This document shows positions 25,607 to 34,259 of a stretch of DNA of 64,000 bases, one piece after another. The position numbers and the translations under genes were made by a program. Positions within the stretch are counted from its first letter, which is position 1; every line of letters begins with the position of its first letter. This DNA is from Halovibrio variabilis (GTDB lineage: Bacteria > Pseudomonadota > Gammaproteobacteria > Pseudomonadales > Halomonadaceae), in contig NZ_BJXV01000017.1 of the NCBI RefSeq assembly GCF_007991175.1, forward strand, positions 1-64,000, written 5' to 3'. Under the pieces are notes generated by a model that saw nothing but the letters and a program-made list of their open reading frames with translations, made no database searches and was not told the DNA's origin.

Positions 25607-27302
25607 AGCACTAAACCTCGCCTTGTGTGATCGCATACGCCTTCCACTAACAATCTCGCCCCTGAGCAGTGAAACCCATGGGCATGCTAGACTGTTAGCC
25701 ATATCGCTGCTTTTGCTCTGGAGACCCACCGTGATGGATTCCCACCGCCGTAAGCTCCCCATCGGGATTCAGACGTTCTCGGATATCCGCGAGGGCAACT
25801 ATTACTACGTCGATAAGACCCCGCATATCGAGCGCCTAGTCAACCAGAACAAGTACTACTTCCTCTCGCGACCACGCCGCTTTGGCAAAAGCCTGTTGCT
25901 GGATACTCTGCGCTGCCTGTTTGAAGGTCGCCAGGCGCTGTTCGAAGGGCTGTATATCCATGACAAGTGGGACTGGCAGCAGCGCTATCCGGTGATTCGT
26001 ATTAGCTTTTCAGACGGTGTTATCCATAGCCGTGAAGGGCTTGATCAGCATATCCATGAACTATTGGGCGGCGAGATTAAGCGTCTGGGCTTAACGCTGG
26101 ATAACACCACTATCGCTGGCAGATTTCGGGAGCTTATTCAGTTAGCGCATCAGCAATATGGCCAACCCGTGGTTGTTCTAATTGACGAGTACGACAAGCC
26201 GATTCTGGATAACATCCTGGTGCCCGAACGCGCCCGAGAACTGCGCGAAGGTTTGAAGAATCTTTACAGCGTGCTTAAAGACGCCGACCCCCACCTGCAC
26301 TTCGTGCTGCTTACCGGCGTTTCCAAATTCAGCAAGGTCAGTCTTTTCTCGGGATTGAATAACCTCAACGATATCACCCTGGATGCCCCTTTTAGCACCA
26401 TTTGCGGCTATACCGACGAGGACATCGATACGGTGTTCGCCCCGGAACTTTCTGGGTTAGACCGTCAGGAAATCAAACATTGGTATAACGGCTATCGCTG
26501 GGGTGGCCGTGAGACAACGTCCGTCTACAATCCCTTCGACGTGTTGCTGCTATTCCAGAAACGCGAGTTCGCCCCTTACTGGTTTGAGTCCGCGACACCG
26601 ACGTTTTTGGTCGACATTCTTAAGCAGCGCGGGGTATTTACCCCCTCATTGGATCATTGGGAAACCGAGTATGAACTGCTCAGCCAGTTTGATGTTGACC
26701 AGATCAGCACCGAAGGCCTGCTGTTTCAAACCGGCTACCTGACCATCCAGCAGGTAGAAGAGCCCCTGCGGGGCTACCGCCAGTACACTCTGGGCTTTCC
26801 TAACCGCGAAGTCGAAACCAGCCTTAACCATGCGCTACTGCCGTCACTGGGCGTCGAAAACGCCCCGCGTGAGCGCCGAACGCTGTTTCGTCATTTAAGC
26901 CAGCACGACCTCGCCGGCTTAGAAGTTCACCTCAAAGCGCTCTACGCCGGGCTGCCTCACGATTGGTACCGCAACAATCCGATTGCCCGCTACGAAGGGC
27001 ATTATGCGAGTGTCTTTTACAGCCATTTTGCGGCCTTGGGGCTGGATGTGACGGTGGAAGACGCCAGTCACCATGGCAAGGTGGATATGAGCGTGGATTT
27101 TGGCGGGCAACTCTACCTGTTCGAGTTCAAGGTAGTCGAGCAACTGCCAGAAGGTAAAGCGCTCGAGCAGATCAAACACAAGGGCTACGCCGACAAACAC
27201 CGCGCCTCAGGTAAGCCCATTCATCTGATCGGGGTGGAGTTTTCCAGCGCCCGGCGCCAGATTGTGGCGTTTGAGGTGGAGACTTTACCTAAAGGCGCTT
27301 GA
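25594..27302 (+). repeat. Long direct repeat, copy 1 (AAA/PD-(D/E)XK unit)
   Basis: The upstream leader (cctaaagcactaaac ... catgctagactgtta) and the whole coding region recur at 32433-34136 in the same orientation. Coding parts are nearly identical over long runs; the leader is more diverged. The similarity ends at the stop codons. The two copies are about 6.8 kb apart and bracket the fhuE region. Confidence 0.85.
25734..27302 (+). CDS. AAA-ATPase-like / PD-(D/E)XK nuclease-fold protein, copy 1
   Basis: Protein of 522 residues with an N-terminal AAA-ATPase-like domain (PF09820 type) and a C-terminal PD-(D/E)XK domain (PF08011 type). Seen: PIGIQTFSDIREGNYYYVDK, Walker-A-like SRPRRFGKSLLLDTL, the Walker-B-like VVVLIDEYDKPILDN, LLTGVSKFSKVSLFSGLNNL; near the C-terminus the nuclease-type core KVDMSVDFGGQLYLFEFKVV (D ... 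EFK). Families of this type occur in many near-identical copies in some genomes; their function is not established. Start at 25734 (gtgatggat) after ggagacc. A near-identical copy lies at 32574. Confidence 0.85.
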   Translation: MDSHRRKLPIGIQTFSDIREGNYYYVDKTPHIERLVNQNKYYFLSRPRRFGKSLLLDTLRCLFEGRQALFEGLYIHDKWDWQQRYPVIRISFSDGVIHSREGLDQHIHELLGGEIKRLGLTLDNTTIAGRFRELIQLAHQQYGQPVVVLIDEYDKPILDNILVPERARELREGLKNLYSVLKDADPHLHFVLLTGVSKFSKVSLFSGLNNLNDITLDAPFSTICGYTDEDIDTVFAPELSGLDRQEIKHWYNGYRWGGRETTSVYNPFDVLLLFQKREFAPYWFESATPTFLVDILKQRGVFTPSLDHWETEYELLSQFDVDQISTEGLLFQTGYLTIQQVEEPLRGYRQYTLGFPNREVETSLNHALLPSLGVENAPRERRTLFRHLSQHDLAGLEVHLKALYAGLPHDWYRNNPIARYEGHYASVFYSHFAALGLDVTVEDASHHGKVDMSVDFGGQLYLFEFKVVEQLPEGKALEQIKHKGYADKHRASGKPIHLIGVEFSSARRQIVAFEVETLPKGA

Positions 27303-27367
27303 ACTACCCTTAGCTCACCAACACGACGACAGTACGCTTGTTGCCTCCTCCCCTCCACACTAGTCGA

Positions 27368-27448
27368 CTGCTCTGTCGCCAGCAGCTTGCCGCTCTCCCT
27401 TCTCACTAAACGATCCGCGAGGTGGAAGTAGCGGTCATCATGGGTAAT
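27368..27448 (-). pseudogene. C-terminal scrap of a PvdE/SyrD-type exporter
   Basis: The minus strand encodes ITHDDRYFHLADRLVRRESG followed by KLLATEQS, which is nearly identical to the end of the exporter at 17956 (about 90% at DNA level with 18001-18081). Only this piece of the ATPase domain remains. It abuts a PvdA fragment, the same pair of genes seen broken at 19.3 kb. Confidence 0.8.
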
Positions 27449-27459
27449 CTCACCAGCCC

Positions 27460-27711
27460 TTCTACAAGAATACAAGAAGCACCAACTATTCAGCATCAGA
27501 CTTGGCGCTGATTCAGGAAATTTACAATGTGTTCTACCAGCAAGAAGTAACCGGTCAGGCCCGCCACCGCCATAAGGTAATCGGTAGTGAAGCAGGTACC
27601 GACGGCGTTGAGCTACTTGTGCGCGATTTGGAGAGCAGCCATACGGAGTCCACCCGCTACGACGCCCTACGGCACCACTTTAGTCACCATCCAAGCCCAA
27701 TAGATGTTTAG
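27460..27711 (+). pseudogene. Internal fragment of ornithine N5-monooxygenase (PvdA type)
   Basis: From 27460 the frame reads FYKNTRSTNYSASDLALIQE, then IYNVFYQQEVTGQARHRHKV and ELLVRDLESSHTESTRYDAL before losing similarity. This aligns with the middle of PvdA (NTNYSVVD..LIERIYGVFYRQKVSG..RH) up to the RYDA just before the ATGY motif, exactly where the other fragment (19323-19643) begins. The bases cacccgctacgacgc occur in both. N-terminal FAD and NADPH domains are absent. The remainder of 27303-27870 holds nothing recognisable apart from the exporter scrap and the Fur site. Confidence 0.78.
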
Positions 27712-27812
27712 TTGCCGCCGCATAGGGCACGGCATGGATGATAAATAGAGCGCCTCTTGCCACAGGTACCATTTTGAGCAACAGGTGGTTGCAAGACAGC
27801 ATAAATTCAGAA

Positions 27813-27831
27813 CATAATGCTAATAATAACA
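27813..27831 (+). promoter_or_regulatory. Fur box upstream of the FhuE-like receptor
   Basis: cataatgctaataataaca matches the 19-bp Fur consensus at 13 positions and is followed by further A/T-rich half-site-like sequence (caattactatt). It ends 39 bp before the ATG of the receptor, consistent with iron repression. Confidence 0.5.
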
Positions 27832-27870
27832 ATTACTATTAACGTATAAATATCATTCAAGGGAATTACT

Positions 27871-30075
27871 ATGCACCAACTTCGTACCGGCCTGCGCAGG
27901 CAACTGTTCACTGTGGCCATTGCTAATGCCTGCGCTGCGACGCTATTCGCGGCGCCGGCAGCTTCCGCTCAAAGCACCACAACGCAGGAGCCAGAAAACG
28001 ACGAGGCGACCAATACCTTGCCCACCCTTCAGGTAACCGGCGAGTACCAGCGTGATGCCACGACGGAAGGAACAGACTCATATACAACTGACGCAATGAA
28101 TACGGCGACGCGGCTAGGCTTATCCATTCGTGAAACGCCACAATCAGTATCCGTTATCAGCCGCCAGCTGATTGATGATATGCAGTTGGAATCACTGACG
28201 GATGTGGTCAATACAGCGACAGGCCTCACTTCAACCCAGCAAGATAGCCAGAGGCATGTTTTTTCAGCACGTGGCTTTGAGATAAATAATTATCAAATTG
28301 ATGGTGTACCAACAGCTTGGGAAAGTGGTTACTCCGCTGGTGAATCACAAATGGACACCATACTTTATGACCGTATTGAGATTGTTCGCGGTGCGAGCGG
28401 ACTGACTTCCGGCGCGGGAGATCCTTCGGCTGCGATTAACCTTGTACGCAAGAAAGCGGATAGTAAGGAATTTACTGGGCATACCACTGTCAGTGCTGGG
28501 AGTTGGGATCGCTATCAGAGTACTGTGGATATGTCGACGCCACTAAATGAAGCTGGAACCGTGCGTGGCCGCGTCGTTGGCAGCTATCTCGAAGAAGGTT
28601 CTTTTATTGATTCGCTGGAAAATGAAAAATCTGTTTTTTATGGCACTGTCGCTGCCGATCTCACTGATAATACCTTGATGAACATTGGCATCAGCCAACA
28701 GCAAAACAGGCCCACCGGCTCAACCTGGGGTGGTTTGCCTACTTGGTTTAGTAATGGAGAAAGAACAGATTGGTCTCGTTCTAAAACGGTCGGCGCAGAC
28801 TGGACAAGATGGGATTCAGAAGTCACCAACTACTTCGTGAACCTTGAGCATAACTTTGATTCAGGTGCATCAGTTTACGCAGCTTATAGCAAAAGCATTA
28901 ATCATGCTGACTTACCCTTAGTCTATTTGTACGGTTCTCCAGATAGGCAAACCGGCCTTGGAATGAGTGCGCTTCCAGCTTGGTATGAGTTTGAACGAGA
29001 GCAGGACAATATCGATATCTATGGTAACCTGCCATTTGAATTTTCCGGTCGTGACCATGAGGTGACTGCAGGGCTGATGCACAACAAGCAGGACTTTACT
29101 TCCGAACGTCGGAATCCACTGAGTGCACCACCAGTCGGCAATTTCTATGAATGGGATGGCTCATATCCAGAGCCTGAGTGGGGACCCAAAACACCCTATA
29201 CAAGAAGAGAAACTGAACAACTTGGTGGTTATGCCGCTTTACGCTTATCGCTGGCTGACCCACTGACACTAATCCTGGGTAGTCGCGTTACTAACTGGGA
29301 CATTGAAGGTATGAAATCAAATGGTGACTTCTATGATTTTAGTCATCATCAGGTAATTACACCTTATGCTGGCTTAATCTACGATATTAATGATGTCTAT
29401 TCAGCTTATGTCAGCTATACAGATATTTTCAACCCGCAAGACGCGCAGGATAGAAATGGCAGTTATCTTGATCCAGTGGAAGGTAAAAACTATGAAACCG
29501 GTATCAAAGCAGAGTATTTTGAAGGGCGTCTGAACGCCATGCTATCAGTATATCGGATTGATCAGGATAACCTGGCACAGACCGATACGGGATATTTGAT
29601 TCCTGGAACCACTGACCAGGCCTCATATGCGGCGGAAGGCACCACCAGTATCGGCTATGAGTTTGAAGTGTCAGGTGCTATTACCGATGATTGGAACCTT
29701 ATGTTCGGTTGGTCACAGTTCCATGCCGAAGATGCCGATGGCTCAGCAGTAAATACCGATCAACCTCGCCGCACCGCAACTCTGTTCACTACCTATAAAC
29801 TAAATGATTTAACCCTCGGTGGCGGTTTCAATTGGCAAAGCTCAAACTACACAATAGCAACCAACCCTTTGGGAAACAGCGAAGAAATAAAACAGGGTAG
29901 TTATTCGCTTGCTCGCTTGATGGCCAGATATCAGATGACTCCGGAATTAAGCGCTCAGCTTAATATCAACAACCTATTTGATGAGAAGTATTACACCAAT
30001 AGTGGTGCTTGGTTCAGTCAGTTGGCATACGGCGCTCCACGCAGCGCAAACTTGACATTAAAATATGACTTCTAA
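27871..30075 (+). CDS. fhuE: FhuE-like TonB-dependent receptor (unit D)
   Basis: Outer-membrane receptor of 734 residues strongly resembling E. coli FhuE, the receptor for coprogen, rhodotorulate and ferrioxamine. Shared stretches include RGFEINNYQIDGVPTAWES, YDRIEIVRGASGLTSGAGDP, SAAINLVRKKADSKEFTG, GSTWGGLPTWFSNGE, ADPLTLILGSRVTNWD, YAGLIYDINDVYSAYVSYTD, RIDQDNLAQTDTG and the terminal LKYDF. Signal peptide to about residue 34. No STN domain. Lower GC than its neighbours can be felt in codon choice. Downstream come a hairpin and binding protein D. Fur-box-like site upstream. Confidence 0.9.
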   Translation: MHQLRTGLRRQLFTVAIANACAATLFAAPAASAQSTTTQEPENDEATNTLPTLQVTGEYQRDATTEGTDSYTTDAMNTATRLGLSIRETPQSVSVISRQLIDDMQLESLTDVVNTATGLTSTQQDSQRHVFSARGFEINNYQIDGVPTAWESGYSAGESQMDTILYDRIEIVRGASGLTSGAGDPSAAINLVRKKADSKEFTGHTTVSAGSWDRYQSTVDMSTPLNEAGTVRGRVVGSYLEEGSFIDSLENEKSVFYGTVAADLTDNTLMNIGISQQQNRPTGSTWGGLPTWFSNGERTDWSRSKTVGADWTRWDSEVTNYFVNLEHNFDSGASVYAAYSKSINHADLPLVYLYGSPDRQTGLGMSALPAWYEFEREQDNIDIYGNLPFEFSGRDHEVTAGLMHNKQDFTSERRNPLSAPPVGNFYEWDGSYPEPEWGPKTPYTRRETEQLGGYAALRLSLADPLTLILGSRVTNWDIEGMKSNGDFYDFSHHQVITPYAGLIYDINDVYSAYVSYTDIFNPQDAQDRNGSYLDPVEGKNYETGIKAEYFEGRLNAMLSVYRIDQDNLAQTDTGYLIPGTTDQASYAAEGTTSIGYEFEVSGAITDDWNLMFGWSQFHAEDADGSAVNTDQPRRTATLFTTYKLNDLTLGGGFNWQSSNYTIATNPLGNSEEIKQGSYSLARLMARYQMTPELSAQLNINNLFDEKYYTNSGAWFSQLAYGAPRSANLTLKYDF

Positions 30076-30118
30076 AGCATCAGCATAGCAATATTAAAAA
30101 CTTTCTTATCAAATATTG

Positions 30119-30146
30119 ACCCAGTCCTATCTATTTAGGGCTGGGT
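30119..30146 (+). terminator. Hairpin between receptor D and its binding protein
   Basis: Arms acccagtccta and tagggctgggt (11 bp, one G-U) with a 6-nt loop, followed by attttaat. It sits in the 206-bp gap before binding protein D and corresponds in position to the hairpins of units A, B and C. Confidence 0.65.
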
Positions 30147-30281
30147 ATTTTAATAAAGAAAATTGCTGCCAAAAGATAATATTTTCTAATGTATGTCTAG
30201 GCACCGGCATCGGCGGGTTATTCTTTTAACTTAATACCTGAACCCATGACCGTCATGTTACATGTCTCTAAGGCGCGACAC

Positions 30282-31130
30282 ATGAAGTTTTTAACGGCAG
30301 CACTAGCGTTTCTTACATTCTGCAGCACTGCATATGCGGGCGAAAGACAACCTATTGCCACTTTCGACTGGGCTGTTACAGAAACCCTGAGTATGCTGGA
30401 CATTGGCCCGCTAGGCGTAACGCAACTGGAAACTTATAACGAGTGGGCAGATAACGGGCTTATCGCATATGATGCTATAGAGCTGGGCTTTGGCCCGATG
30501 CCAAACCTTGAGCTGATGTCGCATCTAAACCCTGCACTCATAATAGGCGGTCTTACACCTCTGAATGAAAAACTATCGCATATCGCACCCACGGAAAATA
30601 TCTCCTTATTTCCGATTACAGGCGACCCTTGGCAGGCAGTGCACGATTTCACTCTGGCTTTAGCGGCGCGACTGGGGCATCAAAAGGATGCAAAGCGTCT
30701 TATCCTTGAATCTGAACAACAACTCGCTAGGCTCAACCATAAGCTTTCTGCAGACCAAGCCCCCCTTCTTATTATCCAATTTAGGGATGATCGTCATGTC
30801 TGGATATATGGCGAAAACAGTCTATTTCAAGGCATTTTGGATCAACTTGGCCTTACCAATGCCTGGAATAAACCAACCAACCATGTAGGGGTTTCCACTG
30901 TCAGCATCGATGAACTACCCGCCATTGAAGGTAGATTGGTTGTTTTGAAGAGCCCTCATTATACTGCCAGCATTGGCGATCGCCTCAACCGTGGCGGGCT
31001 ATGGCAAGCGTTGCTACGTGTACGCGGTGGCAAAACTGTCTATCTCCCTGTCAATTACTGGACTCTGGGAGGCCTTCCCTCTGCCATGCGTTTCGCCGAA
31101 ACCTTGGTAGAAACGCTTGAAGATACGTAA
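30282..31130 (+). CDS. FhuD-like siderophore-binding periplasmic protein (unit D)
   Basis: Fourth FhuD-type paralogue, 282 residues from the ATG at 30282, which gives a clean signal peptide (MKFLTAALAFLTFCSTAYAG) and has aagg upstream; an ATG at 30246 is less likely. Landmarks: IATFDWAVTETLSML, MPNLELMSHLNPALII, LLIIQFRDDRHVWIYGENSL, FQGILDQLGLTNAW (close to E. coli FhuD LFQEILDEYGIPNAW), VNYWTLGGLPSAMRFAETLV. It follows the FhuE-like receptor and probably receives its ligand. Its stop codon directly touches the receptor remnant that follows. Confidence 0.88.
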   Translation: MKFLTAALAFLTFCSTAYAGERQPIATFDWAVTETLSMLDIGPLGVTQLETYNEWADNGLIAYDAIELGFGPMPNLELMSHLNPALIIGGLTPLNEKLSHIAPTENISLFPITGDPWQAVHDFTLALAARLGHQKDAKRLILESEQQLARLNHKLSADQAPLLIIQFRDDRHVWIYGENSLFQGILDQLGLTNAWNKPTNHVGVSTVSIDELPAIEGRLVVLKSPHYTASIGDRLNRGGLWQALLRVRGGKTVYLPVNYWTLGGLPSAMRFAETLVETLEDT

Positions 31131-31425
31131 ATTGGTCGAAGACCTGATCGACGCCACTTTCCAGACACAAATAGGCGAAGTGCGCTCTCGGGGCTTCGAG
31201 CTGGAGGTCAAGACGGAGATCGGCCTCAATGCCAACTTGGTCACTGCTTATGCCTACACCGATGCCCGAAACCAACAAAAGCAGCCCGGCGACGCCTGAA
31301 AAAGTCGGCGAACGAAGCGTAAGCTCCCTACAACCAGTTCTCGCTATGGGGTGACTATCGCTCCAGTGTTGTCGGTCTACCGGGGCTGAAACTGGGTACC
31401 GGTGTACACTCTATCAGTGATGACG
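31131..31425 (+). pseudogene. Decayed C-terminal part of an A-type TonB-dependent receptor
   Basis: From 31131 the sequence reads LIDATFQTQIGEVRSRGFEL and KTEIGLNANLVTAYAYTDAR, matching receptor A (SFQVQMGEVRSRGVEL, KTQIGLNANLVAAYAYTDAR). Two frameshifts follow: TNKSSPATPEKVGERS continues in a second frame and APYNQFSLWGDYRSSVVGLP plus LKLGTGVHS in a third. All upstream parts of the receptor are gone and the last barrel strands are lost too. The A-like binding protein E follows at once, so this is the ruin of a second A-type receptor/binding-protein pair. Confidence 0.88.
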
Positions 31426-32424
31426 GTAGCACTTATTTATCCGCAAAACACAGGCATGATTGTGACCTATCAAAACGAGACATTTAATCGCCCCGTACGT
31501 CATAAAAGCATGGCCTTACCGATCGCGTTGCTCATCAGTTTCTTCATGGGCAACGCATCAATGGCCAGCGAGGAAAACACCCAGGCGCCATTAGCAACGT
31601 TTGATTTCGCCATCGCGGAGACCCTCAATGCGATTGGTCATCCGCCGAGGTTTCTGTCAGGCCTTGAGGGGTACGAAACATATTCACGGCAAGAGGAAAT
31701 TCTGCCTCATGCGATTAACCTCGGCTACCGCCACTTCCCAAACCTTGAACTGCTTTCAAGCGATCCGCCACAACATATTCTGATTTCACCGCCTGCTCAT
31801 GCCAGCTTACTCCCTAGGCTCAGAAAAATTGCTGATGTAATGGCGTACCCGCTTTATAAGTATGCCGATGTTGAAGACGGCCATAACGACTGGGATACGA
31901 TCGAAGGGCTGACGCGTCAGCTTGGCGATTTGGTGGAAGATCCTGACGCGGCGGAACATTATATCGAGCAATCCAGCCATCACTTCGCGGCGTTGAAACG
32001 ACAGCTTAATGGTATCGACTCACCTATTTTACTCGTGCGCCTGATGGATGAGCGCCATGCCCGCATATATGGCGAAGGAAGCGTTGAAGGCATGATGTTA
32101 AACCGCCTTGGCCTTCAGAACGCTTGGCAGGGGGATTTTGGCCGATGGGGAATGACAACCATCAGCGCAACGCCTCTGTTTGATGTCGATGCCAAATTGG
32201 TGTTTCTTGATAGCCCCTACGGCCCGGACGGGGGTGTAAGACAACTCCTCTCCGATGGTCAGTGGCGACACTTGCCAAGCGTGAAACAGGGAAACTATAC
32301 GATTATTCCCGTCAACTATTGGTCCTGGGGAGGTTTACCTGCCGCCCAACGCTTTGCTGACAGCCTTGCCAGCCATCTGACTGAGAGCGATCACTCAGGC
32401 AGTGCCTCTGTCGATACAAACTAG
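31402..32424 (+). CDS. FhuD-like siderophore-binding periplasmic protein (unit E, orphaned)
   Basis: Fifth FhuD-type protein and the closest relative of binding protein A; shared runs include FDFAIAETLNAIGHP, HFAALKRQLNGIDSP, RHARIYGEGSVEGMMLNRLG and RQLLSDGQWRHLPSVKQGNY. The signal segment is MALPIALLISFFMGNASMAS. The extreme N-terminus is uncertain: starts at 31402 (GTG), 31420, 31456 (ATG) or the GTG at 31462 that is conserved in A are all possible. Its receptor is a ruin (31131-31425), yet the coding frame is intact, which suggests it still serves the shared permease or lost its partner recently. Confidence 0.85.
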   Translation: MYTLSVMTVALIYPQNTGMIVTYQNETFNRPVRHKSMALPIALLISFFMGNASMASEENTQAPLATFDFAIAETLNAIGHPPRFLSGLEGYETYSRQEEILPHAINLGYRHFPNLELLSSDPPQHILISPPAHASLLPRLRKIADVMAYPLYKYADVEDGHNDWDTIEGLTRQLGDLVEDPDAAEHYIEQSSHHFAALKRQLNGIDSPILLVRLMDERHARIYGEGSVEGMMLNRLGLQNAWQGDFGRWGMTTISATPLFDVDAKLVFLDSPYGPDGGVRQLLSDGQWRHLPSVKQGNYTIIPVNYWSWGGLPAAQRFADSLASHLTESDHSGSASVDTN

Positions 32425-32432
32425 TGGCTCAC

Positions 32433-34136
32433 TTTTCTCGTCTAAAGCAGTAAACATCGCCCGGCGTGGTCACATGCACCCTCCACTGGCAGGCTCGTCA
32501 CTGCGCAATGCAATCGGTGAGCATGCTAGACTATTGACCATAACGTTGTTTTTTGCTCTGGAGACCCACCGTGATGGATGCCCAACGCCGTAAACTCCCC
32601 ATCGGGATTCAGACGTTCTCGGATATCCGCGAGGGCAACTATTACTACGTCGATAAAACCCCGCATGTTGAGCGCTTGGTTAACCAGAACAAATACTACT
32701 TCCTCTCGCGGCCGCGCCGCTTCGGCAAAAGCCTGTTGCTGGATACCTTGCGCTGCCTGTTTGAAGGCCGCCAAGCGCTGTTTGAAGGACTTTATATCCA
32801 CGACAAGTGGGACTGGCAGCAACGCTATCCGGTGATTCGTATTAGCTTTGCCGATGGCGTGATGCAGAGCCGTGAAGGGCTGGACGAGCGTATTCGTGAG
32901 CAGCTAAGGGTTCAACGCGAGCAGCTCGGCATTACCCAGCACCACAAAACTGACATACCCGGCGAATTTTCCGCCCTCATCCGCGCCGCCCACCAGCAAA
33001 GCGGCCAGCGGGTGGTCGTCCTGATCGACGAGTATGATAAGCCGATTCTGGACAATATCCTGGTGCCGGAGCGTGCCCGTGAACTGCGCGAAGGCCTGAA
33101 AAACCTTTACAGCGTGCTTAAAGACGCCGACCCGCACTTGCACTTTGTGCTGCTGACCGGTGTGTCCAAATTCAGCAAGGTCAGTCTTTTCTCGGGATTG
33201 AATAATCTCAACGATATCACCCTGGATGCCCCCTTCAGTACGCTTTGCGGTTATACCGACGCGGATATCGATACGGTGTTCGCCCCGGAACTTCCCGGCC
33301 TTGATCGCGAAGCAATTCGCCAGTGGTACAACGGCTACCGTTGGGGTGGCAGCGAGATCACATCTGTCTATAACCCCTTTGACGTGCTACTACTGTTTCA
33401 GAAACGCGCGTTCGGCCCTTACTGGTTTGAGTCTGCAACGCCGACATTTTTGGTCGACATTCTTAAGCAGCGCGGGGTATTTACCCCCTCATTGGATCAT
33501 TGGGAAACCGAGTATGAACTGCTCAGCCAGTTTGATGTGGATCAGATCAGCACCGAAGGCCTGCTGTTTCAAACCGGCTACCTGACTATTCAGCAGATAG
33601 AAGAGCCCCTGCGGGGCTACCGCCAGTACACCCTGGGCTTTCCTAACCGCGAAGTCGAAACCAGCCTCAACCATGCGCTACTGCCTTCGCTGGGCGTCGA
33701 AAACGCTCCGCGTGAGCGCCGTACGCTGTTTCGCCATTTAAGCCAGCACGATCTTGCCGGCTTAGAAACACACCTCAAAGCCCTTTACGCCGGGCTCCCT
33801 CACGATTGGTACCGCAACAATCCCATTGCCAAATATGAAGGCCACTATGCCAGTGTCTTTTACAGCCACTTTGCGGCCTTGGGGCTGGATGTGACGGTGG
33901 AAGACGCCAGTCACCACGGCAAGGTGGATATGTGCGTGGACTTTGGTGGGCAACTCTACCTGTTTGAGTTCAAGGTGGTGGAGCAACTGCCGGAAGGCAC
34001 CGCTCTGGCGCAGATCAAACACAAGGGCTATGCCGACAAACACCGTGCCTCCGGCAAACCCATACACCTGATCGGCGTGGAGTTTTCCAGCGCCCAGCGC
34101 CAGATTGTGGCCTTTGAAGTGGAGACCTTGGCTTAG
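32433..34136 (+). repeat. Long direct repeat, copy 2 (AAA/PD-(D/E)XK unit)
   Basis: Second copy of the unit at 25594-27302, same orientation. It begins 9 bp after the stop codon of binding protein E and ends at the stop of the AAA gene. The leader (tctaaagcagtaaac ... gcatgctagactattg ... ctctggagacccaccgtg) is recognisably the same as in copy 1. Confidence 0.85.
32574..34136 (+). CDS. AAA-ATPase-like / PD-(D/E)XK nuclease-fold protein, copy 2
   Basis: Near-identical paralogue of the protein at 25734, 520 residues. It has the same Walker-A-like SRPRRFGKSLLLDTL, LIDEYDKPILDN and C-terminal KVDMCVDFGGQLYLFEFKVV. The two copies differ mainly in a block around residues 105-145 (MQSREGLDERIREQLRVQRE against IHSREGLDQHIHELLGGEIK) and at the last residues, while flanking parts are almost the same; such mosaic divergence suggests gene conversion. 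Function unknown. Confidence 0.85.
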   Translation: MDAQRRKLPIGIQTFSDIREGNYYYVDKTPHVERLVNQNKYYFLSRPRRFGKSLLLDTLRCLFEGRQALFEGLYIHDKWDWQQRYPVIRISFADGVMQSREGLDERIREQLRVQREQLGITQHHKTDIPGEFSALIRAAHQQSGQRVVVLIDEYDKPILDNILVPERARELREGLKNLYSVLKDADPHLHFVLLTGVSKFSKVSLFSGLNNLNDITLDAPFSTLCGYTDADIDTVFAPELPGLDREAIRQWYNGYRWGGSEITSVYNPFDVLLLFQKRAFGPYWFESATPTFLVDILKQRGVFTPSLDHWETEYELLSQFDVDQISTEGLLFQTGYLTIQQIEEPLRGYRQYTLGFPNREVETSLNHALLPSLGVENAPRERRTLFRHLSQHDLAGLETHLKALYAGLPHDWYRNNPIAKYEGHYASVFYSHFAALGLDVTVEDASHHGKVDMCVDFGGQLYLFEFKVVEQLPEGTALAQIKHKGYADKHRASGKPIHLIGVEFSSAQRQIVAFEVETLA

Positions 34137-34259
34137 CGAGTGGGCTATTTGCCGCTGTCATCGTCGTGTCATTCGCTACTAGTTACATTGATAGAAGATT
34201 CATATCTCTCATGTACTAAACACGACGAACGCCCAGCCGTTCTATTCAGGGGAAACACG

